Counted from the stretch's first letter, positions 49,135 to 60,932 are shown. The stretch is 64,000 nucleotides of DNA from Phyllobacterium sp. 628 (GCF_014189505.1 NZ_CP050301.1:999501-1063500), one strand, 5' to 3'. Translations and numbers: made by a program. The notes: generated by a model from the sequence alone, not told the origin.

Positions 49135-49556
49135 GCAAGTTTGCCGTTTTTACCGCGATGACCTTGCTCACCCTTGGGCAAAGTCCGGTATCTCACGCCG
49201 AAGATTTCATTATTTTGACAGAGCCAGCCCCGGATGTTCATGCGCGACAACCGGGGCCCTTTAGTCCGCAGAATTGGCCCAAACAGGAAAATTCTGTGCC
49301 GATCACGCCGGAAAGTGTGGCTGCGGCCGTTGATCAGCGTATCCGCGCATTGTTTGACCGGGCTGCTGATCCGGATACCCATCTTGTCACGATTGCATCG
49401 GCAGAAAGAGCAGGCGTGGGCTACTTTGTCGACCATTTCAAGGAAATCGATCGGGATCATGCGGGCAGCCTCGACTTTACCAAGGTGAAGGCATTTTTCG
49501 ACGCCCAGTCGCCCATTGCAAGGCCTGCTTCGACGGGTATCCAGATCATCAAGTAA
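49131..49556 (+). CDS. Exported EF-hand-like protein, cassette 5 (EF-5)
   Basis: A 141-residue protein with a signal peptide (about residues 1-22, ending VSHA), translationally coupled to S10-5 by an ATGA overlap. Family core: LFDRAADPDTHLVTIASAERAG, VDHFKEIDRDHAGSLDFTKV. The loop DRDHAGSLDFTK has acidic 1 and 3 but Ala 5 and Lys 12. It ends TGIQIIK. It is the most divergent partner, paralleling the divergence of its peptidase. Confidence 0.75.
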   Translation: MSKFAVFTAMTLLTLGQSPVSHAEDFIILTEPAPDVHARQPGPFSPQNWPKQENSVPITPESVAAAVDQRIRALFDRAADPDTHLVTIASAERAGVGYFVDHFKEIDRDHAGSLDFTKVKAFFDAQSPIARPASTGIQIIK

Positions 49557-49567
49557 GTCCAGCAATA

Positions 49568-49592
49568 CGCCATTCCATCCGATGGAATGGCG
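49568..49592 (+). terminator. Terminator-like hairpin after EF-5
   Basis: A 12-bp self-complementary hairpin (CGCCATTCCATC against GATGGAATGGCG) lies 12 bases after the EF-5 stop, with no T-run. The remaining interval to gyrB (49593-49830) contains its leader and no supported gene. Confidence 0.5.
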
Positions 49593-49824
49593 GGTAAAGA
49601 GCCTTGCGCGGAAACAATGCCCGCGCTTCAATCAAATCTGTGTCTGGCCGCAAGGTTTCGGCACAGATTTCCGCGTTGATTCGGCGTTATTTGGCCATCA
49701 TCGGTGGATAGCCTATAGGCTAAGAATTGGAAAACCGTACATTAACCACTATATCTAGGTTTGTAACCGGGCATGATTCGCCCGGGGTCCTTCACGCCTG
49801 TTCCCGGCGCCAAGAAAAGATTGA

Positions 49825-52272
<2,448 letters not shown>

Positions 52273-52304
52273 AGTTCAAACCAAACCTATGCGGGCAGAT
52301 GTCA

Positions 52305-52670
52305 TCAGGCAACTGCCCGCAGGTCGAAGTCCGCATGAATGATGTCGAAGGGGACGCACACTTTTGCATCGTCCGTACGTTCGATTAAACCCCAATCAAT
52401 CAAAGCTGATACATCATCGTGGACGCGTTTTACGTCACGTTCGAGCGAACGGGCGAGGCCACGGATACTGGATGGTCCTATTTTCTGCAGGTGCTCGATG
52501 AGCTGCCAGCGTTTTGGGGTGATAACAGAAAACAGCTGCGCCGGTGAGCTGAAAGTGAACGTTGCAACAGGGTCGGAATGGCCTTTGCTCCAAGCCTTGG
52601 CAAATTCTTTCGCAGCGTCGTCCATGAAACTTTTCGCATTGCTGCGTATCTGAATCGTTGCCCGTTTCAC
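52305..52670 (-). CDS. TumA-like antitoxin / transcriptional regulator
   Basis: A 121-residue protein with a winged helix-turn-helix in the C-terminal half (RWQLIEHLQKIGPSSIRGLA then RSLERDVKRVHDDVSALIDWGLIERT, about residues 55-102), matching regulators paired with DUF6516 toxins (TumA). GTG start; its GTGA overlaps the stop of the toxin gene upstream by four bases. The toxin-first order is typical for TumE/TumA. Convergent with gyrB. Confidence 0.8.
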   Translation of the reverse strand: MKRATIQIRSNAKSFMDDAAKEFAKAWSKGHSDPVATFTFSSPAQLFSVITPKRWQLIEHLQKIGPSSIRGLARSLERDVKRVHDDVSALIDWGLIERTDDAKVCVPFDIIHADFDLRAVA

Positions 52671-52963
52671 TTCGGCATTCTCCTGTCAATTTCCCTATAA
52701 AAATCCTCAATCAACGCTTCTACAGATACGAAGATATAGGGATGTTCTTCGCCTTCCAGATGGCAATGATCACCTTTCCCGCGTTCATTGTCATAACCGA
52801 CGATCCGCACATTATCCCGCCCCCAATAAAGCCGGTATTTATAAGGGTGTTTGCTGCCTTTAACGTGTGCTGGAACTCTCCAGATTATCATCTCCATAAT
52901 GGAGCCGTCTGGAAATACGCTCTTTTGCCGATACACAAGATCAGCGTTGATGTTGTCAATCAT
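52667..52963 (-). CDS. TumE-like toxin (DUF6516 family)
   Basis: A 98-residue protein with the DUF6516 signature YRLYWGRDNVRIVGYDNERGKGDHCHLEGEEHPYIF (segments from about residue 42). Family members are toxins of the TumE/TumA type. ATG 52963 is chosen because it lies inside a repeated GGCATGATTGAC motif; TTG 52987 would add eight residues. No clear ribosome site. The 18-bp direct repeats at its start (52952-52997) may be the operator. Confidence 0.8.
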   Translation of the reverse strand: MIDNINADLVYRQKSVFPDGSIMEMIIWRVPAHVKGSKHPYKYRLYWGRDNVRIVGYDNERGKGDHCHLEGEEHPYIFVSVEALIEDFYREIDRRMPK

Positions 52964-52997
52964 GCCAACAGTCACGATTGTTGTCAATCATGCCAAC
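52952..52997. repeat. 18-bp direct repeats at the TumE start (possible operator)
   Basis: GTTGTCAATCATGCCAAC occurs twice, at 52952-52969 and 52980-52997, 28 bases apart centre to centre. The left copy contains the toxin start codon. Spaced direct repeats at the front of a toxin-antitoxin operon fit an autoregulatory binding region. Confidence 0.6.
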
Positions 52998-53256
52998 GCT
53001 CCATCATTTGGCTTCGATCTTTACGAGCTTTTAGGGATATCAACTCAGCCATCGCATCACCACGATCCACAGGTTGAAACTCAATGGCGTTGGGCTGCAG
53101 CACAATTGGGGCCTCTATTATACTTTTGTACAATTACTATCTTGCCTGATCGGCGGCGACATGATCTTTTGTCGAAGACAGAGCACTTGATGCGGAGCCG
53201 ATGAAACGATTTCCCGTCAAATGTTCTCGATCAAGTCAACCGGAATGGGAATAGAA

Positions 53257-54312
53257 ATGCAGCCTGTCTTTGATGGTCACAACGATGTGCTTTACCGGTT
53301 GTGGAAACATTCAAAAGACGGCACCGATCCGGTTAGCGAATTCATCGATGGGACCACCTCGGGCCACATCGATAAGAAGCGGGCGCTCAAGGGTGGATTG
53401 ATCGGCGGTCTTTGCGCCATTTACGTGCCATCCGGCGATCTCGCCTTCAAGGCGCCCGATGCCAATGGTCACTATGTAACGCCGCTCGCTGCGCCCTTGG
53501 AGCGCGCGCCATCCCTCGATATATCGCTCGAAATGGCGGCCATTGCCTTGCGCCTCGATCGGGCAGGTGGCTGGAAACTCTGCCGCAGCACCACCGATAT
53601 TGAAACAGCCATGGCTGAGGATATGTTCGCCGCTGTGCTGCATATGGAAGGCTGTGAAGGCATTGGCGCTGATCTGGCCGCGCTCGACATATTCTATGCT
53701 GCCGGATTGCGCTCGCTTGGCCCGGTCTGGAGCCGCAACAATATTTTTGGCCATGGCGTTCCTTTCGCCTATCCGATGGACCCGGACACCGGACCGGGCC
53801 TGACCGCAGTTGGTGAAGAACTGGTCAGGGCCTGCAATCGCCTCGGCATTCTCATCGATCTTGCCCATATCACCGAAAAAGGCTTCTGGGATGTCGCCCG
53901 CATCAGCGATCAGCCGCTGGTCGCCAGCCATTCCAACGTGCATGCATTGACCCCCGTCGCTCGCAATCTTATCGACAAACAGTTCGATGCCATCCGCGAA
54001 AGCAAGGGGCTGGTCGGGTTGAATTACGCCGTTGCCATGCTGCGCCCCGATGCACGCGAAAATGCCGATACGCCGCTCAGCGATATGGTTCGCCACATTG
54101 ATTATATGGTCAATCGAATGGGCGTTGATTGCGTGGCACTTGGCTCAGATTTTGATGGTGCTAAAATCCCCGGCGAAATTGCCGATGCGGCGGGCAATCA
54201 GGCGCTGGTAAATGCCTTGCGGGATGCGGGCTATTCTGAAGATGATCTGGCAAAGATATGCCGCGAAAACTGGCTGCGGGTGCTGCGGTCAGCTTGGCAC
54301 GAAACAAACTGA
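53257..54312 (+). CDS. Peptidase M19 family membrane dipeptidase
   Basis: A 351-residue zinc dipeptidase of the renal-dipeptidase family: DGHNDVLYRLW (metal-binding His/Asp, about residue 7), the bridging Glu in LHMEGCEG (about 132), LIDLAHITEKG and ASHSNVHALTPVARNL (metal-binding His residues, about 205-235), and GSDFDG (about 300). Bacterial members hydrolyse dipeptides, often with a D-residue at the C-terminus. ATG 53257 follows GGGA; in-frame ATGs at 53221 and 53245 are less supported. Start of a peptide-use operon with the ABC transporter at 54340-59577. Confidence 0.92.
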   Translation: MQPVFDGHNDVLYRLWKHSKDGTDPVSEFIDGTTSGHIDKKRALKGGLIGGLCAIYVPSGDLAFKAPDANGHYVTPLAAPLERAPSLDISLEMAAIALRLDRAGGWKLCRSTTDIETAMAEDMFAAVLHMEGCEGIGADLAALDIFYAAGLRSLGPVWSRNNIFGHGVPFAYPMDPDTGPGLTAVGEELVRACNRLGILIDLAHITEKGFWDVARISDQPLVASHSNVHALTPVARNLIDKQFDAIRESKGLVGLNYAVAMLRPDARENADTPLSDMVRHIDYMVNRMGVDCVALGSDFDGAKIPGEIADAAGNQALVNALRDAGYSEDDLAKICRENWLRVLRSAWHETN

Positions 54313-54339
54313 AACAATAGAAAAACAGGGGTGACGATA

Positions 54340-55950
54340 ATGTTGATAACTCAGATGAATGCAAAATTCCGGCTTCTCGTCGGCAGTGCCGCGCTCTCCG
54401 CGCTGGTCATTTCAGGTGTTCCCGCATGGGCCGCTACACCGGCTGATACGCTTGTTGAAGCCTTCGCCATCGATGATGTGATCACGCTTGATCCGGGTGA
54501 AGCATTTGAGCTTACCATGGGCGAAGTCAACGGCAACACCTATGACAAGCTGGTGCGCCTCGACATTAATGATCCATCGAAAATCATTCCGGATGTTGCC
54601 GACAGCTGGACGGTGTCCGATGATGGTCTGACCTATACGTTCAAACTGAAGCAGGGGCTCAAATTCGCCTCCGGCAATCCGCTCACCGCTGAAGATGTGG
54701 CCTATTCCTTCGAGCGCGCCATCAAGATCGACAAGAGCCCGGCTTTCATTCTCACCCAGTTTGGTCTGAAGGCTGATAATGTCACCGAGAAGGCCAAAGC
54801 AACCGATCCGAACACATTCGTTTTCACCGTCGATCAGCCCTATGCGCCGAGCTTCGTGCTGAACTGCCTGACCTCGACCGTTGCTTCGGTCGTCGACAAG
54901 AAGCTCGTCTCCGCGCATGTGGTCGACAATGATTACGGCAATGCCTGGATGAAGACCAATTATGCCGGTTCGGGTCCGATGAAAATTCGCGACTGGCGTG
55001 CCAATGAAATCCTCGTCCTGGAACGCAACGACAATTATTACGGCACCAAGGCGGTGCTCAATCGGGTCATCTACCGCCATGTGAAGGAAAGCGCCACGCA
55101 GCGCCTGCTTCTGGAAAAGGGTGATATCGATGTTGCCCGCAATCTGGAACCGAATGATCTTGAACAGGTTGTCAAGAACAGCGACATCAAGACAACCAGC
55201 GCGGCCAAGGGCACAATCTACTATTTCAGCCTCAACCAGAAAAACCCGAATCTGGCCAAGCCGGAAGTGCGTGAAGCACTGAAATATCTGGTTGATTATG
55301 ATGCCATCGGCGAAAAGCTGATCAAAGGTATTGGCGAGATTCACCAGACCTTCCTGCCCAAGGGCATTCTGGGTGAACTCAACGAGAATCCCTTTACGCT
55401 CAATGTTGCCAAGGCCAAGGAATTGCTGGCCAAAGCAGGGCTGAAAGACGGTTTCTCGGTGACTATGGACGTGCGCAACAACCAGCCGGTCACCGGCATT
55501 GCCGAATCCGTACAGCAGACATTTGCCCAGGCCGGTGTGAAGCTGGAAATCATTCCCGGTGATGGTAAGCAGACACTGACGAAATACCGTGCCCGCACCC
55601 ATGATATCTATATCGGTCAGTGGGGCGTCGATTACTGGGATCCGAATTCCAATGCGGAAACCTTCACCAGCAATCCTGACAATGCCGATACCGGCACCAA
55701 CAAGACGCTGGCATGGCGCAATGCGTGGGATGTGCCTGACCTGACCAAGGAAACCAAGTCAGCCCTGCTGGAACGCGATGGCGCCAAGCGCGCTCAGACC
55801 TATCAGGATCTGCAGAAGAAGGTTCTGGAAACCAGCCCGTTCGTGCTTCTGTTCCAGCAGACGGAAGTTGCGGGTATGCGCTCGACTCTCAAGGGCTTCA
55901 AGCTCGGACCGTCATTCGATACCAACTACGTCTTCAACGTATCGAAATGA
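54340..55950 (+). CDS. Dipeptide ABC transporter substrate-binding protein (DppA-like)
   Basis: A 536-residue periplasmic binding protein of the SBP_bac_5 family. Signal peptide to about residue 31 (ending PAWA); family landmarks DSWTVSDDGLTYTFKLKQGLKF and NPLTAEDVAYSFERA near residues 88-125, and a C-terminal VAGMR-x-TLKGF region. Binds peptides or nickel-type ligands; the neighbouring dipeptidase favours dipeptides. ATG 54340 follows AGGGG by eight bases. First transporter gene, 27 bases after the M19 gene. Confidence 0.92.
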   Translation: MLITQMNAKFRLLVGSAALSALVISGVPAWAATPADTLVEAFAIDDVITLDPGEAFELTMGEVNGNTYDKLVRLDINDPSKIIPDVADSWTVSDDGLTYTFKLKQGLKFASGNPLTAEDVAYSFERAIKIDKSPAFILTQFGLKADNVTEKAKATDPNTFVFTVDQPYAPSFVLNCLTSTVASVVDKKLVSAHVVDNDYGNAWMKTNYAGSGPMKIRDWRANEILVLERNDNYYGTKAVLNRVIYRHVKESATQRLLLEKGDIDVARNLEPNDLEQVVKNSDIKTTSAAKGTIYYFSLNQKNPNLAKPEVREALKYLVDYDAIGEKLIKGIGEIHQTFLPKGILGELNENPFTLNVAKAKELLAKAGLKDGFSVTMDVRNNQPVTGIAESVQQTFAQAGVKLEIIPGDGKQTLTKYRARTHDIYIGQWGVDYWDPNSNAETFTSNPDNADTGTNKTLAWRNAWDVPDLTKETKSALLERDGAKRAQTYQDLQKKVLETSPFVLLFQQTEVAGMRSTLKGFKLGPSFDTNYVFNVSK

Positions 55951-55977
55951 TCAGGGCAAGCGCCCAAGGCTGATAGT

Positions 55978-57045
55978 ATGACGACGACCGACACACAACT
56001 GGAGGCCAGACGCTCAGGCGCCTGGGCCTCCAGCCTTGCCCTTGCGACAGGCCGCTTCGTGCTGATCGGGGCAATCACCTTCCTTGGCCTTCTGGCCGTC
56101 ACCTTCTTCATTGGACGGGTCATTCCGATCGATCCGGCTCTGGCCATCGTCGGTGACCGTGCGCCGGCCCATGTGGTTGAACGCATACGCGAGGAATATG
56201 GGCTGAACCTGCCGCTTTACCAGCAGTTTGTCATGTATGTGAAAGGTGCATTGCAGGGCGACTTCGGTAATTCGGTTCTGACATCAAATCCTGTCATGAC
56301 CGATATAAGGCGCGTATTTCCGGCGACGATGGAACTCGCCACTTTCGGCACGCTTCTCGGTACGCTTTTTGGTGTGCCGCTCGGCGTGTTGGCCGCTGTC
56401 AAACGCGGCAGCCTGATTGATCAGATCGTGCGTCTGATCGGCCTCATCGGCTATTCCATGCCGATCTTCTGGCTGGGGCTGCTGGCGCTGCTCGTCTTCT
56501 ATGCCAAGCTTGGCTGGACGTCCGGTCCCGGCCGTATCGACGTCATGTACGAGTATACGTTCACGCCCATAACAGGCTTTTATCTTCTCGACGCGGTGTT
56601 GCAGGGCAATTGGGATGCCTTCTGGAACATTTTCTCCTTCATCATCCTGCCCGCCTCGCTGCTTGGTTACTTCTCGCTGGCCTATATCAGCCGCATGACC
56701 CGCAGTTTCATGCTGAATGAGCTGGAGCAGGAATATATCGTGGCCGCCCGCGCCAAGGGCCTGTCGGAAACGCGCATCATCTGGGCCCACGCCCTGCGCA
56801 ATGCCGCCGTGCCGCTAGTGACGGTGATTGCCCTGTCCTATGCCAATCTGCTTGAAGGTTCCGTGCTCACCGAAACTGTCTTCTCATGGCCTGGCCTTGG
56901 TATGTACATCACCAATTCCCTGCAAAACGCCGACATGAATGCGGTGCTTGGCGGCACCATCATCATTGGTACGGTGTTCATCGGCATCAATCTCCTGTCC
57001 GATCTTCTGTATCGGGCGCTTGACCCACGGACGCGCGCACGATGA
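55978..57045 (+). CDS. Dipeptide ABC transporter permease (DppB-like)
   Basis: A 355-residue inner-membrane permease with six helices. The first lies at about residues 30-50 and the BPD_transp_1 domain follows, including the ATPase-coupling EAA loop EQEYIVAARAKGLSETRIIWAHALRNAAVP (segments at about residue 255). Typical DppB/OppB length and ending DLLYRALDPRTRAR. ATGA overlap with the next permease gene. Confidence 0.92.
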   Translation: MTTTDTQLEARRSGAWASSLALATGRFVLIGAITFLGLLAVTFFIGRVIPIDPALAIVGDRAPAHVVERIREEYGLNLPLYQQFVMYVKGALQGDFGNSVLTSNPVMTDIRRVFPATMELATFGTLLGTLFGVPLGVLAAVKRGSLIDQIVRLIGLIGYSMPIFWLGLLALLVFYAKLGWTSGPGRIDVMYEYTFTPITGFYLLDAVLQGNWDAFWNIFSFIILPASLLGYFSLAYISRMTRSFMLNELEQEYIVAARAKGLSETRIIWAHALRNAAVPLVTVIALSYANLLEGSVLTETVFSWPGLGMYITNSLQNADMNAVLGGTIIIGTVFIGINLLSDLLYRALDPRTRAR

Positions 57046-57977
57046 GCCAGACCATCAAAACACCGCCACCGCCCATGACGCGCCGCCAATGGCTGATGAG
57101 CGACCGCCCGCAATCACGTCTGCAGGCGAGACTTGGCCGTGCGTATCTGATATGGGGCCGTTTTGCCAGCAACCGGTTGGCACTGGCCGGACTTGCCATC
57201 ATCGTTGCTCTGCTGCTGGTTGCAGCCTTTGCCAATGTTTTGGCGCCGCATTCGCCGGTTATTGGCGACTTGCGCAATGCCCGCTTGCTGCCGCCCGGCG
57301 GCGATTACTGGCTTGGCACCGATGATCAGGGCCGCGATATTCTCTCGCGTCTGATCTATGGTTCGCGCCTGACTCTGTATGTGGTCATTCTTGTTGCCAT
57401 CATTGCAGCCCCCATCGGGCTCATTGTCGGAACTGTCGCGGGTTATGCCGGGGGCTGGGTTGATTCCATCCTGATGCGGCTCACCGATATTTTCCTTGCC
57501 TTCCCGAAACTCATTCTGGCGCTCGCGCTGGTTGCAGCGCTTGGACCCGGCATTGAAAACGCTGTTCTTGCCATCGCCGTCACCTCGTGGCCGCCCTATG
57601 CCCGTATCGCCCGTGCGGAAACCCTCACCGTGCGCAATTCCGATTACATTGCTGCTGTGCGCCTGATGGGCGCATCGCCCGGCCGTATTGTCCTGCGTCA
57701 CATCATGCCGCTATGCCTGTCCTCGCTGATCGTACGTGTGACGCTGGATATGGCTGGTATCATCCTGATTGCCGCCGGACTTGGCTTCCTCGGCCTTGGC
57801 GCGCAGCCGCCATTGCCGGAATGGGGCGCAATGATTGCCTCGGGCCGCCGCTTCATCATGGATCAGTGGTGGGTCGCCGCGGTGCCTGGCTTTGCTATCG
57901 TCATCGTCAGCCTTGGCTTTAACCTGCTCGGCGATGGCCTGCGTGACGCGCTTGATCCACGGGGGAACAACCAATGA
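57042..57977 (+). CDS. Dipeptide ABC transporter permease (DppC-like)
   Basis: A 311-residue permease. An N-terminal OppC_N helix (about residues 45-68), then GGDYWLGTDDQGRDILSRLI, characteristic of DppC, and the BPD_transp_1 domain with EAA loop AETLTVRNSDYIAAVRLMGA (about residue 190). It ends DGLRDALDPR. Four-base overlaps with both neighbours show a tightly coupled operon. Confidence 0.92.
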   Translation: MSQTIKTPPPPMTRRQWLMSDRPQSRLQARLGRAYLIWGRFASNRLALAGLAIIVALLLVAAFANVLAPHSPVIGDLRNARLLPPGGDYWLGTDDQGRDILSRLIYGSRLTLYVVILVAIIAAPIGLIVGTVAGYAGGWVDSILMRLTDIFLAFPKLILALALVAALGPGIENAVLAIAVTSWPPYARIARAETLTVRNSDYIAAVRLMGASPGRIVLRHIMPLCLSSLIVRVTLDMAGIILIAAGLGFLGLGAQPPLPEWGAMIASGRRFIMDQWWVAAVPGFAIVIVSLGFNLLGDGLRDALDPRGNNQ

Positions 57978-58807
57978 GCACCCTGTTGACGGTCAAGGAC
58001 CTGCGCGTCCAGTTTCCCACCCGAACCGGGGTTGTCGACGCAGTGCGGGGCGTGTCCTTCACGTTGGGGCGCGAGCGTCTCGGCATTGTCGGCGAATCCG
58101 GTTCCGGCAAGTCCCAGACCGGCCGCGCTATCATGGGCCTGACACCGCCCCACGCGAAAATCACAGCTGAAACTTTGAACTTCGATGGCAAGGATTTATT
58201 GCAAATTTCGGCTGCAGAACGGCGTTCCCTGCGCGGCAATCGTATTGCGATGATCCTGCAGGATCCGAAGTATTCGCTCAATCCTGTCATGAGCATTGGG
58301 CGTCAGATCGTCGAAACGCTGCGCACCCATGAGAAGGTCAGCAAGGCTGAAGCGCGCAAGCGGGCAATTGATATGCTTGCCGCCGTGCAGATCCGTGATC
58401 CGGAACGGGTCTACGACCTGCACCCGCACGAAGTGTCCGGCGGTATGGGCCAGCGCGCGATGATTGCCATGATGCTGATTACCGGGCCGGAACTGCTGAT
58501 CGCCGACGAGCCGACCTCGGCACTGGATGTGACCGTGCAGCTCGATGTTCTGCGCATCCTCGACAATCTGGTCCGCGACCGGGGCATGGGTCTGATTTTC
58601 ATCTCGCACGATCTGCGTCTGGTCTCGTCCTTCTGCGACCGTGTCATCGTCATGTATGCAGGGCACATTGTGGAAGAGATCGCAGCCAAAGACCTGCACA
58701 ATGCCAAGCACCCCTATACGCAGGGGCTTTTGAACTGCATGCCGAAGATCGGTGCGAACAAACATCCGCTGCCTGTCCTTGATCGCAAGCCGGAGTGGGC
58801 CGCATGA
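57974..58807 (+). CDS. Dipeptide ABC transporter ATP-binding protein (DppD-like)
   Basis: A 277-residue ATPase: Walker A GESGSGKSQTGRAIMG (about residue 37), Q-loop ILQDPKYSLNP, signature SGGMGQRAMIAMM (about 155), Walker B LLIADEPTSALD (about 177) and the switch His in ISHDLRLV. The C-terminal region is shorter than in many DppD proteins and ends before a full oligopeptide-transporter C-terminal domain with its Fe-S cysteines. Partner of DppF. Confidence 0.9.
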   Translation: MSTLLTVKDLRVQFPTRTGVVDAVRGVSFTLGRERLGIVGESGSGKSQTGRAIMGLTPPHAKITAETLNFDGKDLLQISAAERRSLRGNRIAMILQDPKYSLNPVMSIGRQIVETLRTHEKVSKAEARKRAIDMLAAVQIRDPERVYDLHPHEVSGGMGQRAMIAMMLITGPELLIADEPTSALDVTVQLDVLRILDNLVRDRGMGLIFISHDLRLVSSFCDRVIVMYAGHIVEEIAAKDLHNAKHPYTQGLLNCMPKIGANKHPLPVLDRKPEWAA

Positions 58808-59577
58808 AAACATCCGAACCCAAGGCACTTGTCGTTGACAAGCTCGAAGTAACCTTTGACCGTTTCCGCGCGCTGCGCGGCGTCAGCCTTGACGTCATGC
58901 CCGGCGAGTCTTTCGGTCTGGTTGGTGAGTCCGGTTCCGGCAAATCCACTCTGCTGCGGGCTATTGCCGGTCTGGCCCCCACGACGGGCGGGTCGATCAC
59001 CGTCAATGGCAAGCTTTTGGGCCGAAACCGCACCAAGGCATTTTACCGCGAAGTGCAGATGGTGTTTCAGGATCCCTACGGTTCGCTGCATCCGCGCCAG
59101 ACGGTGGACCGGCTCCTGCTCGAACCGCTTGCCGTGCATGGTTTTCCTGATATCGAAAAGCGCATCCTGCGCGCGCTGGATGAAGTCGGGCTGGGATCGA
59201 GCTTCCGTTTCCGCTATTCGCACCAGCTTTCCGGTGGCCAGCGCCAGCGCGTAGCGATTGCCCGGGCGCTGATCCTTGAACCTTCCATCCTGCTTTTGGA
59301 CGAGCCGACGTCGGCGCTCGATGCATCCGTGCAGGCGGAGGTTCTCAACCTGCTCGAACAAATCCGCCGTGACCGCAAATTGACCTTTCTGATGGTCAGT
59401 CATGATCTCGCGGTTGTCACTCATATGTGTGACCGCCTGATGGTCATGCAGAATGGCGCGGAAGTCGAGCGGCTTTCAGCGGCCGATCTTGCCCGGCACA
59501 AGGTCACGCAGGATTACACACGCAATCTGCTTGTCGCCAGCGAAGGGTTTGTGCGGCCGGATGTACCGGCAGCATAG
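58804..59577 (+). CDS. Dipeptide ABC transporter ATP-binding protein (DppF-like)
   Basis: A 257-residue ATPase: Walker A GESGSGKSTLLRAIAG (about residue 43), Q-loop VFQDPYGSLHPRQ, signature LSGGQRQRVAIARAL (about 145), Walker B ILLLDEPTSALD (about 168) and MVSHDLAVV. ATG 58804 overlaps the DppD stop by four bases; an in-frame start at 58795 adds three residues. Last gene of the peptide-use operon. Confidence 0.9.
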   Translation: MKTSEPKALVVDKLEVTFDRFRALRGVSLDVMPGESFGLVGESGSGKSTLLRAIAGLAPTTGGSITVNGKLLGRNRTKAFYREVQMVFQDPYGSLHPRQTVDRLLLEPLAVHGFPDIEKRILRALDEVGLGSSFRFRYSHQLSGGQRQRVAIARALILEPSILLLDEPTSALDASVQAEVLNLLEQIRRDRKLTFLMVSHDLAVVTHMCDRLMVMQNGAEVERLSAADLARHKVTQDYTRNLLVASEGFVRPDVPAA

Positions 59578-59702
59578 GCCTTGTTTCACCGGATTTTTAC
59601 CATCCCGCACAACTTCGCCGAGATCGAGACAATCTGAACGATTTTCGTAAAGCCGCATTTACACCGCTTCAGTCATGGTCCGTCCAATCACCGGAGCGGG
59701 CT

Positions 59703-60740
59703 ATGAAAAAATTCAAAGATTTCCTGAAAGACAAGAGCGGCGCCACCGCCCTGACGTTTGGTTTGTTGCTCGTGCCGCTTCTCGGCATGACCGGACTTGC
59801 CGTCGATTATACGCGTGCAAGCAGTGATCGTGCAGATTTACAGAATGCGGCCGATGCGGCGGTGCTGTGGGGTGCGTCAACATATGATGGCACCAATCTG
59901 CCTATGGTGAAAACGCGTGTTCTGCAAAGCTTGCGGGCAAACTTGACGAATTTCGACAGCAGCGGCGCGACGTACGATGTTCAGGTTACTGCCGATGTAC
60001 CCGCCCGTATCAGTGTAACGCTCGCCCGGCCAACGAATACATTGTTCATGCAAGTGCTGAACAGTAAGAAGGTGGATATTGGGGTTCAGTCCGAAGCGTC
60101 AGGTGCATTGATGCCAAAGACAGCAACGATCCAAGTCACGAATGTAAAAGGAATTTATTACAAGAAAATAACCATCATGGTTGTCGGGATTGATGGCGCG
60201 GAAACACAGGCTGGCTCGATTGAATACACATACGTGAACAGCACCGGGACATCCACCCCGCCTGTGGGAGGAAAGCCCCTCACTATTGATTTGGGATCAT
60301 TCAGTTCGTTTTATTTTACAATGATCGTCAAGAAAGACGGCTGCCCAATTGGACAGAAGCCAGAAAAACCAGCGCGGGGAGCGGAGACATGTGTGCCTGC
60401 CCCCAAGATAAATTCCAAGGATGATCCGTATTATCAGATTACACCAACCCCAGATAATCTTTCGTTTCCCGATGATCAAAGTATCAAAAACGATCCAAAA
60501 ACCAACGCTTTCCTTGTCAGAAGCGACAGGGCAAATGACGCTTGGCGGTTCGTGGCTGACGGCGGTCAATCGACAACCGCAGGTGCTAAAGAGCCAATTC
60601 TGATGAATCAGTTGATGAACTGTAAAGGGCTCACGCAAAAACATGGCTGGGAAGATGGCGGCGGTGGTACACCGGATTTCGAATATACTTTGAAGACCGG
60701 TTGCGGCCTCGATTATTCAAAAGTCCGCCTGACCAACTGA
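59703..60740 (+). CDS. TadE/TadG-like pilus-type membrane protein
   Basis: A 345-residue protein with the TadG hallmark: cytoplasmic start, then one membrane helix with GATALTFGLLLVPLLGMTGLAVDYTRASSDRADLQNAADAAVL (segments at residues 14-55), followed by a long extracytoplasmic region of unknown fold with two Cys pairs (DGCPIGQK and GAETCVP; MNCKG and TGCGLD). Proteins of this type serve Tad/Flp pili or the cell surface. It stands alone here, without other tad genes, so its role is uncertain. GGAG precedes the start. Confidence 0.8.
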   Translation: MKKFKDFLKDKSGATALTFGLLLVPLLGMTGLAVDYTRASSDRADLQNAADAAVLWGASTYDGTNLPMVKTRVLQSLRANLTNFDSSGATYDVQVTADVPARISVTLARPTNTLFMQVLNSKKVDIGVQSEASGALMPKTATIQVTNVKGIYYKKITIMVVGIDGAETQAGSIEYTYVNSTGTSTPPVGGKPLTIDLGSFSSFYFTMIVKKDGCPIGQKPEKPARGAETCVPAPKINSKDDPYYQITPTPDNLSFPDDQSIKNDPKTNAFLVRSDRANDAWRFVADGGQSTTAGAKEPILMNQLMNCKGLTQKHGWEDGGGGTPDFEYTLKTGCGLDYSKVRLTN

Positions 60741-60797
60741 CCCTCAAACCCAAGCGGCGCGATTGACTTTGGTCTTGCGCCGCTCCATCATGACTTC

Positions 60798-60886
60798 ATT
60801 CCGAGGGGGGCACTGTACAGTGCTGAGATAGCGTCGAGCTGGACCCTTGAACCTGATCCGGGTTATGCCGGCGTAGGAACGGGAAT
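60798..60886 (+). ncRNA. TPP riboswitch (THI element)
   Basis: The conserved THI-box core is plain: GTGCTGAGATAGC, then GACCCTTGAACCTGATCCGG, then GGTTATGCCGGCGTAGGAA. The closing P1 helix is ATTCCG (60798-60803) with CGGGAAT (60880-60886). It precedes thiamin uptake and synthesis genes and should repress them when thiamin pyrophosphate is plentiful. Confidence 0.95.
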
Positions 60887-60932
60887 TGAGCCTTCTCTGT
60901 ACTCTCTGCCTTGTCTTCGCACATATCCGGAT

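Noticed and set aside
49710..49735. CCTATAGGCTAAGAATTGG upstream of gyrB, similar to the shared 20-bp element
   Set aside because: It shares CTATAGGCTAA with the S10-4 copy, but AATTGAC is broken by an insertion and a change, and gyrB has no functional link to the lipoproteins.
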